Below are positions 20,611 to 32,974 of a DNA stretch of 64,000 nt, one piece after another. The stretch is from Aspidapion aeneum. Its lineage: Eukaryota > Arthropoda > Insecta > Coleoptera > Brentidae. The notes below the pieces were generated by a model. The model made no database searches. It was not told the origin of the DNA and saw only the letters and a program-made list of their open reading frames with translations. A program made the translations under genes and the position numbers. Every line of letters starts with the position of its first letter. The first letter of the stretch is position 1. The DNA is taken from assembly GCA_963576565.1 (NCBI GenBank), contig OY755045.1:39948667-40012666 (forward strand), in the 5' to 3' direction.

Positions 20611-21557
20611 CAGGGTGTCCCATTAAGGATGGCAGCCGGATTTATCTGAGATAGTAGTACAGCCACGACTTCGGGAAAAATTTTTTTATAACAAAATCGG
20701 GCCTTGTGAATTCACCTAAAATATTTTTGTTTCTGTAGCTTCCCGCTAGGGGGCAGTAGTAACATCTCCCAACTATAAAAATTGAATTTTATGAAAAAAC
20801 TCTATGATAAACATACACAAATTTTATCATATTCGTATTCCTTAAAAAATTCTGAAAAATTTGGACCTTTCACTTGTACCTCTTTCTCACTTCCTCACAT
20901 GGATGAAATGAAAATGTCACTTTTTATTAAAAAAATAATTAATTCTACGTGGTAACTAAACCGACTTTTAATATGTATTTGACTTATTAATAAAACCCTA
21001 AAAAATGCAAATATTTCTGATTTAAATTAAACATTTTTCGAAAAAGCAAATTTTTTAAAAGTAACAAACCAAAAAACTTAAATTTCTTAAAAAATTCATA
21101 TACAAATTCATTAATATTTTTACTTAAAGTTGTCAAGCGATATTCATTTAATATATTACTGAAATCCGCAAGTCAAAATTTGGATTAGTTTTAAATATAT
21201 TTCAAAGATAGTTTTGTTTGTGTATTGTGTGATGAGACGAGACCTTATTTTGTTATTTGCATGTGTCACACCTGTTATAATTTTTGGACAATTTAATGTT
21301 TACTGACGTTTTGTAATTTGTTTTTGACATAAATAATTATAAAACGTCAACAAACATTAAATTGTCCAAAAATTATGACAGGTGTGACACTTGCAAATAA
21401 CAAAATAAGATTTTGTCCAAAGATTATAGATTATTTCGTCTCACCACATAATACACAAATAATTTTGTCACGATTTTGTTATAATTTTTTTTTCCCGAAG
21501 TCGTAGCTGTATTAGTATCTGAGATAAATCCGGCTGCCATCCTTAATGTGACCCCTG
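20611..21557. mobile_element. TIR element ~947 bp (Tc1/mariner-like MITE)
   Basis: Ends CAGGGTGTCCCATTAAGGAT and, reverse complemented, CAGGGGTCACATTAAGGAT are flanked by TATA on both sides (TA target duplication). The TIRs extend ~90 bp (shared ggcagccggatttatct and cgacttcgggaaaaa). A second, inner inverted repeat lies at about 21237-21310 and 21337-21412 (tgtcacacctgt/acaggtgtgaca with aatttaatgttt). No transposase frame. Confidence 0.8.
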
Positions 21558-21561
21558 TATA

Positions 21562-24500
21562 TTATTTTTTTTTACGGTTAAGCGCACTCGCAAGGAGATC
21601 CCTATCACGCTCGAGAAGCGGCCAGTGCGCGGAAATGTTGGTGTGTGTTGGTTTTAAAACGGTTCAGGTTGTAACCTGCAGGGAAAACTGTCGCAGGGAG
21701 TTTATTCCACAGCGATGCTGTTCTCCAGAGATATGAATTCTGATATAATGAGGTTCTTGGTGCCTCTATTTTGACAGTAAATTGATGGTTACCGTCTGTT
21801 TGACGTGTTCGCCTAGTAGGTGCTACTCCCGGGGGGATGATACGTGCCAACTCTTCAGAGCATTTTCCGTGATAATACCTGTAGAAGAGAGATAGATCGC
21901 CCACAGTTCTTCAATGTTCAAGACTATCCAAGCTACGGGTAAGTGCGGGGTCATTGATCAGCTTGATAGGTCGTTTTTGCACGGTGTTCAAAAGCATTAA
22001 GGTATGTTTAGTTCGGTTCGGTTCGGTTCGGCACTCCATATATGTGAGCAGTACTCCATAGTTGGTCGAATCTGGGCTTTGTAGAGTGTCAGCAGTTGGC
22101 TTGGTGTATACAGATGTCTTGTACGAAATAGCACCCCAAGCTTTTGGGACGCCCTTTTAGCTATATCTGCCACGTGACTGTGCCAAGACATGTTGGTCTC
22201 TGCAGTGACTCCTAAGATGTTCAACTGGTTCTGCAATGTGACAGCACTTTCAGGTAGCATGATGTTTGGCTCACCGGTGCTGGTCTTTTTTGAAAACAGG
22301 GCTGCGTGGGTTTTCTGCGCGTTGAACTGTAGAAGGTTTTTGTTGCCCCAGTCCTCTATTATCTCCAGGTCGTTATTTATCTACGATATGTGAGTTAGTC
22401 TAAGATGATGGAATTCACGTGCGGATAGACACTGAGTGGGTGGTATGACTGAGGAGACTACATTGCCATCATCTGCAAAGCAATAAAGTGGATTTACTCT
22501 TTTATCTATGAGGTCATTTATGTAAATCAGAAAAAGTGTTGGCGAAAGGATTGCTCCCTGTGGCACACCAGCATTTATTGGGTAAGAGTTGGAGTTCCGG
22601 CCATCCAGTGCAACATAAATGGATCTATCCTTAAGGTAACTTTCAAACCAAGTGCAAAGTTTCGGCGACAATCCCATTGCTTTGAGCTTGTTGAGCAGAT
22701 TTTCATGCCAGACTTTATCGAATGCTTTTGATATATCTAAGGCAATTGTTCTTGTTTCGCCCCGTAACTCAATCGCTTTTTGCCATAAGTGAGTGACGTA
22801 TGTAAGTAAATCGCCAGTTGACCTATATTTTCGACATCCGTATTGCTTGCCGTTGATAATTTTGTACTTTTCCAAGTACTTGGTTAGGTGATTGTTCATA
22901 ACTCTTTCCATTACTTTTGATATCACCGGAAGTAGAGCAATTGGTCTATAGTTTAACGGATCTGTCTTTTTTCCTTCCTTTGGAATAGGTTGTACTGCGG
23001 CAGACTTCCATGATGATGGATATACTCCTTGCCTGTAAGATAAATTGAATAATTTAGCGAAAGTTGGGGTGAGTTCGTTAGCACAATTTTTGAGTACTAT
23101 CGCTGGAATGCCATCTGGACCCATTGCTTTATTTGTATCCAACTTTTTAAGGGATTTTCGTATTTCTCTGTGACAAAAGGGTACCTTGGCATACTGTGGG
23201 AAACCCTTCCAATGAACGGTGGAGTTTTTCCATTTGGCACTGTTAGGTTTGAGTTGTAGGTAAAGATTTTGGCCAGCATATTGGCTTTTTCCTCTGATGT
23301 TGTGGCTAAGTGAGTATTTTTATCTGTAAGTGGTGGCATGGATGACTTGGTGAAGTTTGATCCAACAGCTTTTGCAAGAGACCAAAAGGACCTAGAACTA
23401 CTTGGACAATTTAGCAACCTGTTTTTTATTCTTTGATTGTATGTTTCTTTGGCGGCATCAATAGTAATTTTGCAACTATTTCTGGCTTCTATAAATTCTG
23501 TGTGGTTTTGAGCGGTTTGTTGTCGTTTCCAAAGGTTATATGCTCTGTGTTTTTTCTGTACAGCCGTTTGACACTGGCCGTTGAACCAAGGTTTTGCATT
23601 TGCTCTGCGTTTTATTGTATGTGGGATATATGCATCCATTCCAGATAAGATTACTTTTGTTATTTCATTACAGCAAATAGTGGGATCAGCTGTTTTAAAG
23701 CAAACCTCTTGGAAAATCCAGGTAAAACTGTTTAAGGTCATTCCATTTTGCCGATTTATAGTGCCACATTTTACGAGGAAGTGACTGTTGGCTTGGTGGT
23801 ATGAGCATTTCGCACTTTGTTATTATAAGTTTATGATCGGATGAACCAAGTGGGGGATCTACTTGAATTGTGTACGAGTCAGGATTTGTAGTTAGGAACA
23901 AGTCTAAAAGCGCTGCAAATTCACCCCTTTCTGAGATACGGGTAGGTTCATCGACAAGCTGCGTTAGACCACAACTTATGGCAAAAGCTTCTGCTTCCCT
24001 GCCTTCATTGGACGTTGAAATCGCCTAAAAAAACAATTTCCGCAAGTGAATAGTTAGACTGTATATGTCGCGAAAAAGTTTTGGTACTCGGTGTTACTTG
24101 GCGGTCGGTAGAGGCAGCAGATGAACTTGGTCGATGACTTTGAGGTGAATTTTAGCCATATGATATCGAGGTTCGCTGGTTCTAGCTTCTCCTCTCGATG
24201 ACATGAAAGGTCATTTTTAATGTACACACAGATCCCAAAATTATGTCGAAATCGGTGGTGTAGGTCAGAGCCGGGATAAAGATAGCTCACAATAGGTGTT
24301 GCAGAACTGATTTTAGTTTCAGTGAGAACAAGGATGTCAGGTCTTTGTTCTTCAAGATGTTGGTGAACTGAATTCATGTTGGTACTTAATCCTCTTATAT
24401 TGCTAAAATCAATTCTGAGTTGAGTTTTTGGTCTTCTTTTAATATCTTTGCATGAAGGACCCCCAGGATCACCCGACGCCCGGAGATCCGAGTGGTCGGG

Positions 24501-24575
24501 TATTTTACCTCCGGAATATTTTGATCCTGGAGGCGCCATCATGCTATCTGTTACTCATTGTTGGAACCGGACTGC
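21562..24575 (-). mobile_element. Non-LTR retrotransposon, full-length type but decayed
   Basis: On the - strand, endonuclease and RT frames run in order from 24542 to 21605 and end in a short A-rich tail (ccgtaaaaaaaaataa) at about 21562-21575, right against the MITE end. The frames are split by several frameshifts and stops, so it is dead. Endonuclease: RIDFSNIRGLSTN, VLTETKIS, SSDHKLI. RT: NYRPIALLPVISKVMERVMN and CFADDGNVV. C-terminus: SLWNKLPATVFPAGYN. AP-endonuclease class; clade not assigned. Confidence 0.87.
22381..24542 (-). pseudogene. LINE ORF2 remains (endonuclease and RT)
   Basis: The largest pieces are 24054-24542 (endonuclease N-terminal half with the catalytic ETKIS), 23695-23901 (endonuclease end, SSDHKLI), 23097-23741 (linker to RT) and 22381-23142 (RT fingers and palm). 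The RT piece includes ALDISKAFDKVWHENLLNKL, AGVPQGAILSPTLFLIYIND and FADD. At least three frame changes separate the pieces. The pieces 21997-22260 (LGVTAETNMSWHSHVADIAK) and 21605-21904 continue the thumb and C-terminal domain. A (CGGTT)n tract at about 22009-22030 sits inside it. Confidence 0.85.
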
Positions 24576-24604
24576 CAGCGCAGTAGCGGAACGTGGTGAT
24601 ACCA

Positions 24605-24912
24605 TATTTCTGTCCTTAGCACGATAGCTTCTAAACCGCTGAACCGATTTTCATAAAATTTTCAGGTAAAATAGTGTTCGACACTCGAACGAGCTGATTA
24701 GATTTTGGTCAAAGTATATTAATAATGACAGTTTTTTTAAAAATTAAAAAAATGTTGACTACATTTTACTCAATAATTTGTGTTATAACCAAAAACTTTG
24801 TAAGAGCTTTAGTTTCTGAGATATTTACAAAAAATTGTTTTCAAGGCTGATATATCAATATCATATTTATAGGCTTCACTTTAAGTGTGCTAATAGGTTA
24901 GCTAGGAAGGTA
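24605..24912 (-). repeat. Dispersed repeat family A, copy 1
   Basis: Contains the reverse complement of a sequence seen again at 47165-47703 and 49212-49665. Shared words include ccgctgaaccgattttcata, tctgagatatttacaaaaa and ggctgatatatcaat. It is non-coding and probably an old non-autonomous element. Confidence 0.65.
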
Positions 24913-25640
24913 CCATCTTTTCTTGAAAAATTTCAGCCGATATTTGACCTCTATCTAAAACTCTACTTTGGAATGAGCTACGAATCTCAAACTTTGCACA
25001 GTCGTGGATCTTTATGAAGTTAACAACCCCTCCAAGTTTCATGGCATTCCATAAAGTAGTAAAGTAGTTACGAAATTTCAAAAAACGTCGAAATTGGCAC
25101 TCACTCACTCACTCATGTATAGATAATCAAAATTCTACTGTACTTCTAGACATGCTATAAACCTGAAATTTGGCAGAGTGATAGAAATTATGACCAAACC
25201 AAAGTTATGTAAAAGAAATGCTAGAGAGCTGAGCTTTGGCAGACTGATAGGAACTATGATAAAACTGTAGGAAAAAATTTAAGAACATCAAAATTATAAT
25301 TTACTTTCCTCCCCTATAAATGTAAAGTTATGTAAAATTAACACTGCTCACGTCCAGAAACGCTAGAGAGCTGAGCTTTAGAAGGCCGATAGTAACTATG
25401 ATAAAACTATAGAAAAAATTAAAACCAAAATCCCTATTCCGTAACAAAAATTGAGATAAAAGTAAAGCCAAGTTCTTCAATACAAATTTCAAAACGAATG
25501 GTTCTTACTAGTTTGGAAATGTTTTTCTAAACTTGGCTATTACGGCTGCAAATAGCAAAGTTTATCTCAATTCTTTTTACGGAATACCACTTTCGCGTCC
25601 TTGGCTTTTTTTTACATGAAATGTTTTTGTTATGATATAT
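24913..25640 (+). repeat. Dispersed repeat family B with 142-bp tandem units and a palindromic end, copy 1
   Basis: Begins gtaccatcttttcttgaaaa and runs colinear with the second copy (48590-48926 plus 50513-51315). It contains two tandem units starting gctagagagctgagcttt at 25220 and 25362 (142-bp period). It ends in a part-palindromic segment (aagttcttcaatac ... ttggctattacgg). No coding frame. Confidence 0.7.
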
Positions 25641-25704
25641 TTTATTAAAAATTTTTATAAAATCATCCACTCTTGCCTTTTCTTTAAAGATGTTTTTTCT
25701 TTAG

Positions 25705-25813
25705 GTAAATATTCTCAAAGCAGTACCAAACGGCGTTCTGTGGTTATTGCGGTTCCCAGCTGTTGGTGAGCCAAATTTGATGAACACTGCCCAACAATTA
25801 GGACTTCCCCCAG
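25705..25813 (+). CDS. OGT: OGT exon (catalytic lobe, second exon in window)
   Basis: Follows a ttttttctttag acceptor and ends at gtaag (25814). It encodes [20 protein letters not shown] and continues to QLGLPP. It enters in phase 0 and leaves in phase 1, joining the previous exon (...MW) and the next (G-KIIFSN). This is the Rossmann-like part of the C-terminal GT-B lobe. The intron before it is 17.6 kb and full of nested transposons; both splice sites look intact. Confidence 0.96.
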
Positions 25814-27267
25814 GTAAGATATTAAAACACTTTCTAGAAATTTTAAGCATAATTTATTGTAAATTAATAAAAATAAATATATTAATTAATAGGACAAAAA
25901 AAATTCTCTGAAAATTCAAAAATAATAAAATATGACTGAGTCTGACTGGTGTTCACGTCCTTTGGGCTTTGTCCTTATTTGATGTAATTATAAAAATTTG
26001 AAACATTTGACAACTAATATATTTTACTATCTAAATAAATGGCAGGCAGAGATTTTTTTTTGTTCGAACCGCCAAAATCTATATAGCATTTACATATTTG
26101 GTTGGTTTGGCTAATGAAGATCATACTCCTAGATCCCAGTTTGGGGAACCCTGTATAATGAATGATTATACCCATTTATTGTAGTGTGTGACACTTTTTT
26201 TGTAACAAAACCAAAGTTTTTGTATTAGCAAAAATCGTTGTAAACTGAACGTGTCAGACTTTAAACTATTATGTGTCACGAAAAGCTAGTAAAATATATG
26301 TGAGTTGCATTTTGTTTTTGTTGGAATGGTAATTCTTTTGTCCCTTTTGTATTAAAACATGACTGAAATTAGATAGTGAGAAACTGAATTAAAAAAAAAC
26401 ACCGAGCGCAGTAATTTTATTATTATATTAGCAAAATATTTCTTAAAAACTAATTTTTAGAGATTTTGGTTAGGTATTTCTAGTATTTTTCTCCACCAAT
26501 GATTAAAATACACATTATCTGAAAAATTATTTATTTTCTTACTTAAGTTGTATGTATAAAGGACAACCTAAAATAAAAAAAATGGTTTGAAATAACACTG
26601 GATTTGGCAAATATCAGGAATTTTAGGTGTTACAGATGGGACAAAAATTAAAAAGCACACAATTTTGAAAAAAATAAGAAATTAAGATAAGAATTTGCTG
26701 TCAATATTGGGTTGCCACAGCAAAGTTTTGACCAGTAGCGCACACATAAAATATATTTGGGGGGGAAAGGTGAAAGGGCAACATAGGCTATGACAAAAAA
26801 AATTTTTTACATCAAAATTATTTTTGTTTATGTAAAAATATGAAGGCAGATTATATAATATTGTGTTAATATAACTATTTTCCAAATAATACCAAAGAAA
26901 AATTTTTATGTCCCGATCTGTAACATAGGGACAATATCTGTAACACCCATATCTCTGGTAACACCGAAAAATAGTGTTACCGAGCGGGAAAATTCTCGTT
27001 ACAGATGGGACAATTTCTTTACATTCTAGCATTTTCCGGCCAACTGAAATGTATGACGTTAGTTTTGTTTGTTCAAGATTTCAACGGTTTTGTTTAAAAA
27101 AATGTTGATTTTATTACTTTAATTAAGTAATACGTAAAATAATCCAGATTACATAAAGGACAACATCATTTGCCTTAAATTTATAAATTTTTAAACCAAA
27201 ACCATTTATTATTAATAATTCAAAAACTCTAGAACATTGTGCGGCCCTCTACTACCCACTATAAAAT
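25814..27267. other. OGT intron, AT-rich, nothing recognised
   Basis: No gene or clear repeat; a few ctgtaacac/gttacagatggga words recur between 26630 and 27010. Confidence 0.4.
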
Positions 27268-27545
27268 ACACAGTTACAATTTTGTGAGTTTGACATGAAA
27301 TAAACATATTTCCTAACCCGAAATATATTAAAAAATAAACATGTCATGTTGGTATTAAATTAAAGGTAACACTGTCATTGTCTCTGGATAAAAAGATGCT
27401 GACTGTAGAGTGACAAAAAAACGCACAGATAAAAACAATTTAAAGACATGCCATTTTTCAGATGTCAGTATGCATATAATAAATAAAGAGGTTGGAAATG
27501 TCATAAAAGTTGTATTGCGTTGCAAGGACTAGACTTCTGTTTATA
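27268..27545 (-). repeat. Repeat copy related to the interior of the 33.6-34.8 kb TIR element
   Basis: Reads as the diverged reverse complement of about 34440-34690. Shared words include acgcacagataaaaac, gaggttggaaatgtca and gtttgacatgaaata. It is probably a relic of the same non-autonomous family. Confidence 0.55.
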
Positions 27546-27954
27546 CTAAAAGTCTAAGTTGCCATCTGGAATGAATTTTTTTTGCGGAAAAATTGGCTAC
27601 CGCCGGGGACAGATTTCTTCTGACAAGTTATTTTATTTTTTATTTAATTTTCTATGGGTAAAATATACCAAACCGTATATATTTACAAATCTAAAAACAA
27701 ATTTTTATAAAAGATAACTTTCTGTTATTAGCTTCATCACTTTCACAACAATATTTGTATTTAAAAACTTGACAAGCCTCTAGTGAGGCGTTACCGACGA
27801 AATTGTTTTTTGCTTTGTACTATTTAATTGGTTTTGGACCTCAAGTTATTCATATTCTTTATAATAAAATTTACAAAACTTAGATAAACCTACAATATTT
27901 TTTTTTTAGTTTGACAGCCAAAATTAGGTTTTGTTCCAAAAAAAAAGGGGTGGC

Positions 27955-28803
27955 GGAACAAAGGTCGAAAGACAAAAGATCGAATACAAAAGATCGAAAA
28001 GACTAATCATCGAAATACAAAAGGTCGAAAAGACAAAAGATCGAAACCACAAACGATCGAAACTACAAAAGAGCGAAAAGGCAAAAGATCCAAAATACAA
28101 AAGATCGAAAGACAAAAGATCGAAAATACAGAAGATCGAAAGTACAAAAGATCGAAAGACAAAAGATTAAAATAGCCCGGTAGCAAAGTAGCGCGTTTCA
28201 AAATATCGCTATTACATAGTTCGACTACTACTACTCTTTCTAACATATTTTTTCAAACAAAAACTTTCCTGATTTCTTTTCCGAGGTCCTAGAGGGTGTG
28301 TAACTAAACCGAACCGAACCGGTTCGACTAAGAGGTCTCTTTCTAACATACTTTTTTAAAGAAAAAACATTCCTGACGTGTTTTCCGGGATCCCACAGGG
28401 TGTGAAACCAAACCGAACCGGTTCGATTTGGTTCAAAGAAATCAGGAAAGTTTTTTTTTTGAAAAAATATGTTCGAAAAAGAGACCCCTTAGTCGAACTA
28501 TATGATTTGTGTTAAGTATGGCGAACTATATGATTTGTGTTAAGTATGGCAAACTATCGGTTCATTTAACGGATAAACTGTTTTTGTGAATATACCTAAG
28601 CAGACCTTATATACGGGCCATTTCGATCTTATTTACTTGCGATTTTTTTTAGATCTTTTCTCTTCTGATATTTGTTTTTCGATCTTTTGCCTTTCGATCT
28701 TCTATATTTTCGATCCTGTGTATTTTCGATCTTTTGTAGTTTCGATCTTGTGTTGTTTCGATCTTTTGCCTTTTCGATCTTTTGTAGTCGATCTTTGTTC
28801 CGT
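27955..28803. mobile_element. Foldback-like element 1 (arms of a CAAAAGATCGAAA word)
   Basis: Left arm (27955-28175): about 13 tandem copies of acaaaagatcgaaa with small variants. Right arm (28623-28803): the same word inverted (tttcgatcttttg). Core (28190-28620): partial palindrome with ctttctaacatattttt, cctagagggtgtg and an aaccgaaccgg tract, also present in foldback-like element 2. Long inverted arrays of short direct repeats around a small core resemble FB/Galileo-type elements. No transposase. Confidence 0.65.
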
Positions 28804-28887
28804 CATCCAAAAAAAGTGCCATATAATTATGTGAAACTTTAGGGAAAGTCTTAAGTAATTTTGACTACATTTGTTTTTTCTACTCAG

Positions 28888-29161
28888 GTAAAATTATCTT
28901 CAGCAACGTAGCTGCGAAAGAGGAACACGTCAGACGCGGTCAGTTGGCCGATGTCTGTTTAGATACACCATTGTGTAACGGACACACTACTAGCATGGAC
29001 GTTTTATGGACCGGTACTCCGGTTGTCACTCTACCAGGCGAGACTCTAGCATCTAGAGTGGCAGCAAGTCAATTAAACGCATTAGGCGTGCCCGAACTGA
29101 TCGCGCAGTCGCGTCAGCAGTACCAAGAGATCGCCATCAAGTTGGGTACTGACAAAGAATA
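28888..29161 (+). CDS. OGT: OGT exon with UDP-binding loop
   Basis: Follows a ttttctactcag acceptor and ends with the first two bases of a Tyr codon at a gtaagt donor (29162-29167). It encodes [20 protein letters not shown], then [19 protein letters not shown], then the [14 protein letters not shown] segment. The His of KEEHV and the Thr-Thr and Asp of GHTTSMD correspond to human OGT H901, T921/T922 and D925, all known UDP/UDP-GlcNAc contacts. All are kept, so the enzyme should be active. Confidence 0.97.
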
Positions 29162-29167
29162 GTAAGT

Positions 29168-30059
29168 ACTTCATTATTTTTATGCATAACATTTTGTCTG
29201 CATCATTAAAATTTGACGCCAAAATGAGATGTCCATCCCTTGTTAAAATATAGGCATCTTTTTAACGAAACACACCTTTTATGAAAATTATCGGTTAGTT
29301 TTAAGTACTCGTGGTTGGTTAACCAGGAATATTTTTTTTCAAGCTTATTTTCTAATTATTCCTCTCGATTTTATACTATAGTTGATGTTGTATTAAAGTG
29401 ACACCGCGTCATCAAAACCTTGATGGGCGGGAAGGCAGTAGAGGGGTACATACAGTGCGTGCCACTTCCTTTAATTTTTTTATTGCTATTGATTCCCAAA
29501 ATGAGGCACTGTACTAATTAGTCATTAGCTTACTATTTTACTTGCTTTTTATTGATGTCTTCTTCAAACGATCTCATTAGAAAGGCACATATATACTCTT
29601 ATCTGGTTGTTACGAACATATTATTGATTTAGCCGGGCTTTGAAGTTTTCTATTCGTTGTTGTTTTGACTGTTTATGTCAAACAAATTATGACGGAGCTT
29701 TTTACAAAACAAATTACCGTTTTTGCAACTAAATCAATATTTGCGCACATTTTAATATAATTTTGGATCCTCTTTTATGTTTCGGATCTTTATTTATTAG
29801 GTAAGTACCTACTCGATCTCTCCTTTAAAAAGTATTAGTGTTTTATCCTTCGAACATTAAGCCCCGAGCGGCACACTGCATGTACAAAGTGAAACACAAA
29901 TTTTTTAAGGCCTCTATACTTAGATTTTACCGCAGAATTTGGTTTTCCATAGCTATGACGCGGTGCCATTTTAACACATCAACTATAGTGAACTTATTAC
30001 GAAGGCTGCCTTTTAAGTTTGTTTTAAGTTTTTGCATATACAGCTAGAATAAAACAATA
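29168..30059. other. OGT intron, nothing recognised
   Basis: AT-rich, no supportable feature. Confidence 0.4.
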
Positions 30060-30445
30060 GATAACTTTTAAAGACTTTATTGTTTTTTCAAGTATTCGCC
30101 ACAAAAATTAGTGCACTTTTGCATGCACTCAAACCAGTTGTCAAAGCTGTAATTCCACTTGTTTGTTGATACTGTCAAAATTACATTCTTGAAGGCGCCG
30201 ACTGCTTCCTCTGGCGATTGATATCTTTGATCGCTCAGTCCATTCTTGATTTTCCGAAAAGTATAGAAATCGTTCGGACTAGGTCAGTACTGTATGGAGG
30301 ATGGTCCAACAATTCGACGTTTTGTTGGGTTAAAAATGTAATGGTTTTTTGTGCTTTGTGCGAACTTGTATTGTCTTGGTGGAGTATGATTCGCATATAC
30401 ATAATATCCCAATACCCACGGTAACTGCCCATTCATGATGCAAAC
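30060..30445 (-). pseudogene. mariner transposase fragment (C-terminal half)
   Basis: On the - strand the piece 30235-30432 encodes LHQDNTSSHKAQKTITFLTQ and QNVELLDHPPYSTDL, the last two catalytic Asp regions of mariner (DD34D) transposases. Downstream, in another frame to ~30060, the usual C-terminal pattern appears (tryptophan-rich WF/C stretch ending near the 3' TIR). N-terminal DNA-binding domains are absent and frames are broken, so it is a dead remnant. Confidence 0.8.
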
Positions 30446-30915
30446 ATGAGGGCCTTGGGGTCTTTAAGCAAAAAAGACCTGATTGACTGCTTTCAAAGAC
30501 ATATGCATATTATTTCCATATAGTACGTATTATTGCAATACCTACGGTACCTTACGATGCAGACTGCAAACATATTTGAAATAGCAATTCATTCAATTCA
30601 ATTCAAATAGCAATATCAATGGGTAGAAGTCTATCCTCTTTGCGGTCCTTAAGATAAAATGTCCTAATTGGTTATACTTTTACGCATGAATATTATTTTA
30701 TTCTTGTATTCGTTACGTCAAATCATCGGCGTACAGTTGACAAAAACTCTATCTATGTATATTTGGTATCTGTGCATTTTACGTGCCTTTATTTCTGAAT
30801 GTTTGCATCAAACGCCATTGTGTAAATAGGTAACAGGGAGTATTGGAATATTTCGTATATGATGATTCGTTTTTCGAAGCTTAGCGATGACTTTCGGCAA
30901 ACAAACGGTGATGTA

Positions 30916-31124
30916 CACTCGTGCTCATAAAAATCCCGTACATAAAAAATTTTATTAATAATTTTGAGTGTAGATTACCGAAAATCCAGCTAAGATGTCT
31001 TGGCATTTTTAATTTTTGTGTGACATCTTAAATGTCAGAGTCAAGTTTTTAACTGTCATTTGGTACTATAACTATAAATATAATATTATTATTTCCGTGT
31101 ACGGGTTTTTTATGAGCACGAGTG
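30916..31124. mobile_element. mariner-type MITE, 209 bp
   Basis: Ends CACTCGTGCTCATAA... and ...TTATGAGCACGAGTG are inverted repeats directly flanked by TA on each side (30914-30915 and 31125-31126). No coding content. It lies ~470 bp from the mariner transposase remnant, but its relation to it is not shown. Confidence 0.85.
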
Positions 31125-31976
31125 TACCAATCGACAGTAACAGTATTTTGATATTTTAAAAGAATTGTTACAACCTTTAACCGTGCCTATTTCAGCTTTT
31201 TCAATGGTAATAGGGCCTTTTTGCAGGCACTCCATTAGCTAACGTTATCCTTTATTAATGTGACATTAATTATTTATAATATTTAGAAGTCCAATTTTTA
31301 CCTTTTGCAGACAATTTTCATTTGCGTTATTTTTGTTATCCTTTATCTTTCAAAAGCCTGTTTTATGTTCTGTAGGGAAAATTAATTAAAAAGTTCTAAA
31401 AACAACTGGGAAAAAACTAAAAAACAAATACCAATGAAAAACCGCCTGGAAAATATAGGATTAGGTCTGTCTTCTTTTTTTACACACTTTAGAGAACATT
31501 GATGACTTTTGGGTAGTTGGTGAACACTGTTGCCAAACAACACATATCTACCAGTTTTTATAAAAAATATTTATCAATAATTGGCATAAAATTAAATCTG
31601 CGGATTACCCCGCATTGAAAGCTCTTGAAATAATTGTTTGGTATCAAAAATATTTTAAATTTACACTACATTTTGTCATAACGTTATATGCGCGGCAACA
31701 CTGTTAAATAAATAAAGGAACTAGTAGCCTGTGTTATGCGAACACAAGTAAGGTCAAACATTATCCTTTAGTAAGGGATAAAGTTCAAACCAGGTAACTG
31801 CGCATGGCTCAAATAAAGGATAAGGGAAAAATGGGATGCAAAAGGTCTCTGATGTCAAACGCATGGTGTATCTAATCTTTTTTATTTTGGTTGGTTGTGA
31901 AATACAATCTTTAGTTGTTTTAGAACCTCTGCGCCTCTGCTTGAAACTAGTACAAAAAACTACTTTTTTCTTTCAG

Positions 31977-32148
31977 CTTAAAAGCCATGCGCCACAAAGT
32001 GTGGACCGCTCGTTCGTTGTCGCCCCTGTTTGACTGCAAACAATACGCCCAAGGCCTCGAATTGCTCTACTCGAAGATGTGGGACAGATTCCACAAGGGA
32101 CAAAAACCCGACCACATTACGGACACAACGGTGAAAAAATGGCCGTGA
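31977..32148 (+). CDS. OGT: OGT last coding exon
   Basis: Follows a ttttttctttcag acceptor. The first base completes the Tyr codon. It then encodes LKAMRHKVWTARSLSPLFDC, the KQYAQGLELLYSKMWDRFHK helix and GQKPDH, and stops at TGA 32146-32148. The tail after GQKPDH differs from vertebrate OGT, as usual for the last few residues. Downstream AATAAA signals begin at 32477 and 32822. Confidence 0.96.
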
Positions 32149-32476
32149 GAAAAACAAGTGTGGTTCTCGTGTGTCCGAAAACGGACCGGAGTTTTTGTTA
32201 GATCTTGAAATATTATATTATGTTTGATTTTCTTTTCTCTCTTTACGATTTTTTTCCTGGTTTGGTGGGAGAACAGACATTGATTTTTACTAGTATTTAA
32301 ATTTTGTTTTTTAAAATAAGTCAAATTATAATAGTGTTTGCAAGAGAATTCTTAAACAATTTTTTCGACAGACCCTTTCGATTCAACCTTTAAAGTAGTT
32401 TTTTAATGCTACCTTTTTGGCAAACTTATTTTTTAAAAAGGCTCCCTGAAGAAAAAGTTTTTTACTACGAATTTAA

Positions 32477-32482
32477 AATAAA
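32477..32482 (+). promoter_or_regulatory. Candidate OGT polyadenylation signal
   Basis: First AATAAA about 330 bases after the OGT stop codon; another lies at 32822. Which one is used cannot be told from sequence. Confidence 0.4.
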
Positions 32483-32510
32483 AAGCCTTTAAACAGAGGT
32501 ATTTTATTAG

Positions 32511-32850
32511 ATTTGACAGTACTTCTGTTAAATATAACGTTGATAGTTTACAAGATAAATATAAATTATATATATTTTTAAATATTTATTTTTTAAATAT
32601 TTTTTCTTTCTATGAGTCAAATCAACCTACTAAACTACCCTGTATATTAATTAATTTGGCTCATTTTCTTAACATGTTAGTTTAAGACCAAGCAGGAGCG
32701 ATTCCCAGAAAATCAGAACCCAAATCGATTTTTTTTTTGTCATTTATATCTTACCGTAACTCAATCCGTGGACACACTGTATATTTTTGAATTCTCTCTT
32801 TAAACTATAAACGTGGTATTTAATAAAAGTGCTGTTAAATCTGGACGAAA
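32511..32850. mobile_element. Inverted-repeat element related to 36.9-37.4 kb
   Basis: Arms at 32511-32556 and 32804-32850 share gacagtacttctgttaaata/acgttgatagttta with their reverse complement. The same words and taaattatatata are found at 36931 and 37440. It sits in or just past the OGT 3' UTR. Confidence 0.5.
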
Positions 32851-32974
32851 TTTTAACGACGTGAAAAATGTTCATTTTAGTAATTTTTAAAACCTCTGTA
32901 TTTTTTAGATTAATCTATGTTTTTACCAAAATGGAATAATGGAAGGTTTTAATCAAAACTACAAATAACAATTC

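Noticed and set aside
20440..20649. Frame with a Cys-Val repeat
   Set aside because: Translation of the (TG)n microsatellite.
27955..28175. CRISPR-like array of short direct repeats
   Set aside because: Repeats are 13-15 bases with almost no spacers and are inverted on the other side of a core; the genome is eukaryotic. Foldback-like arms fit better.
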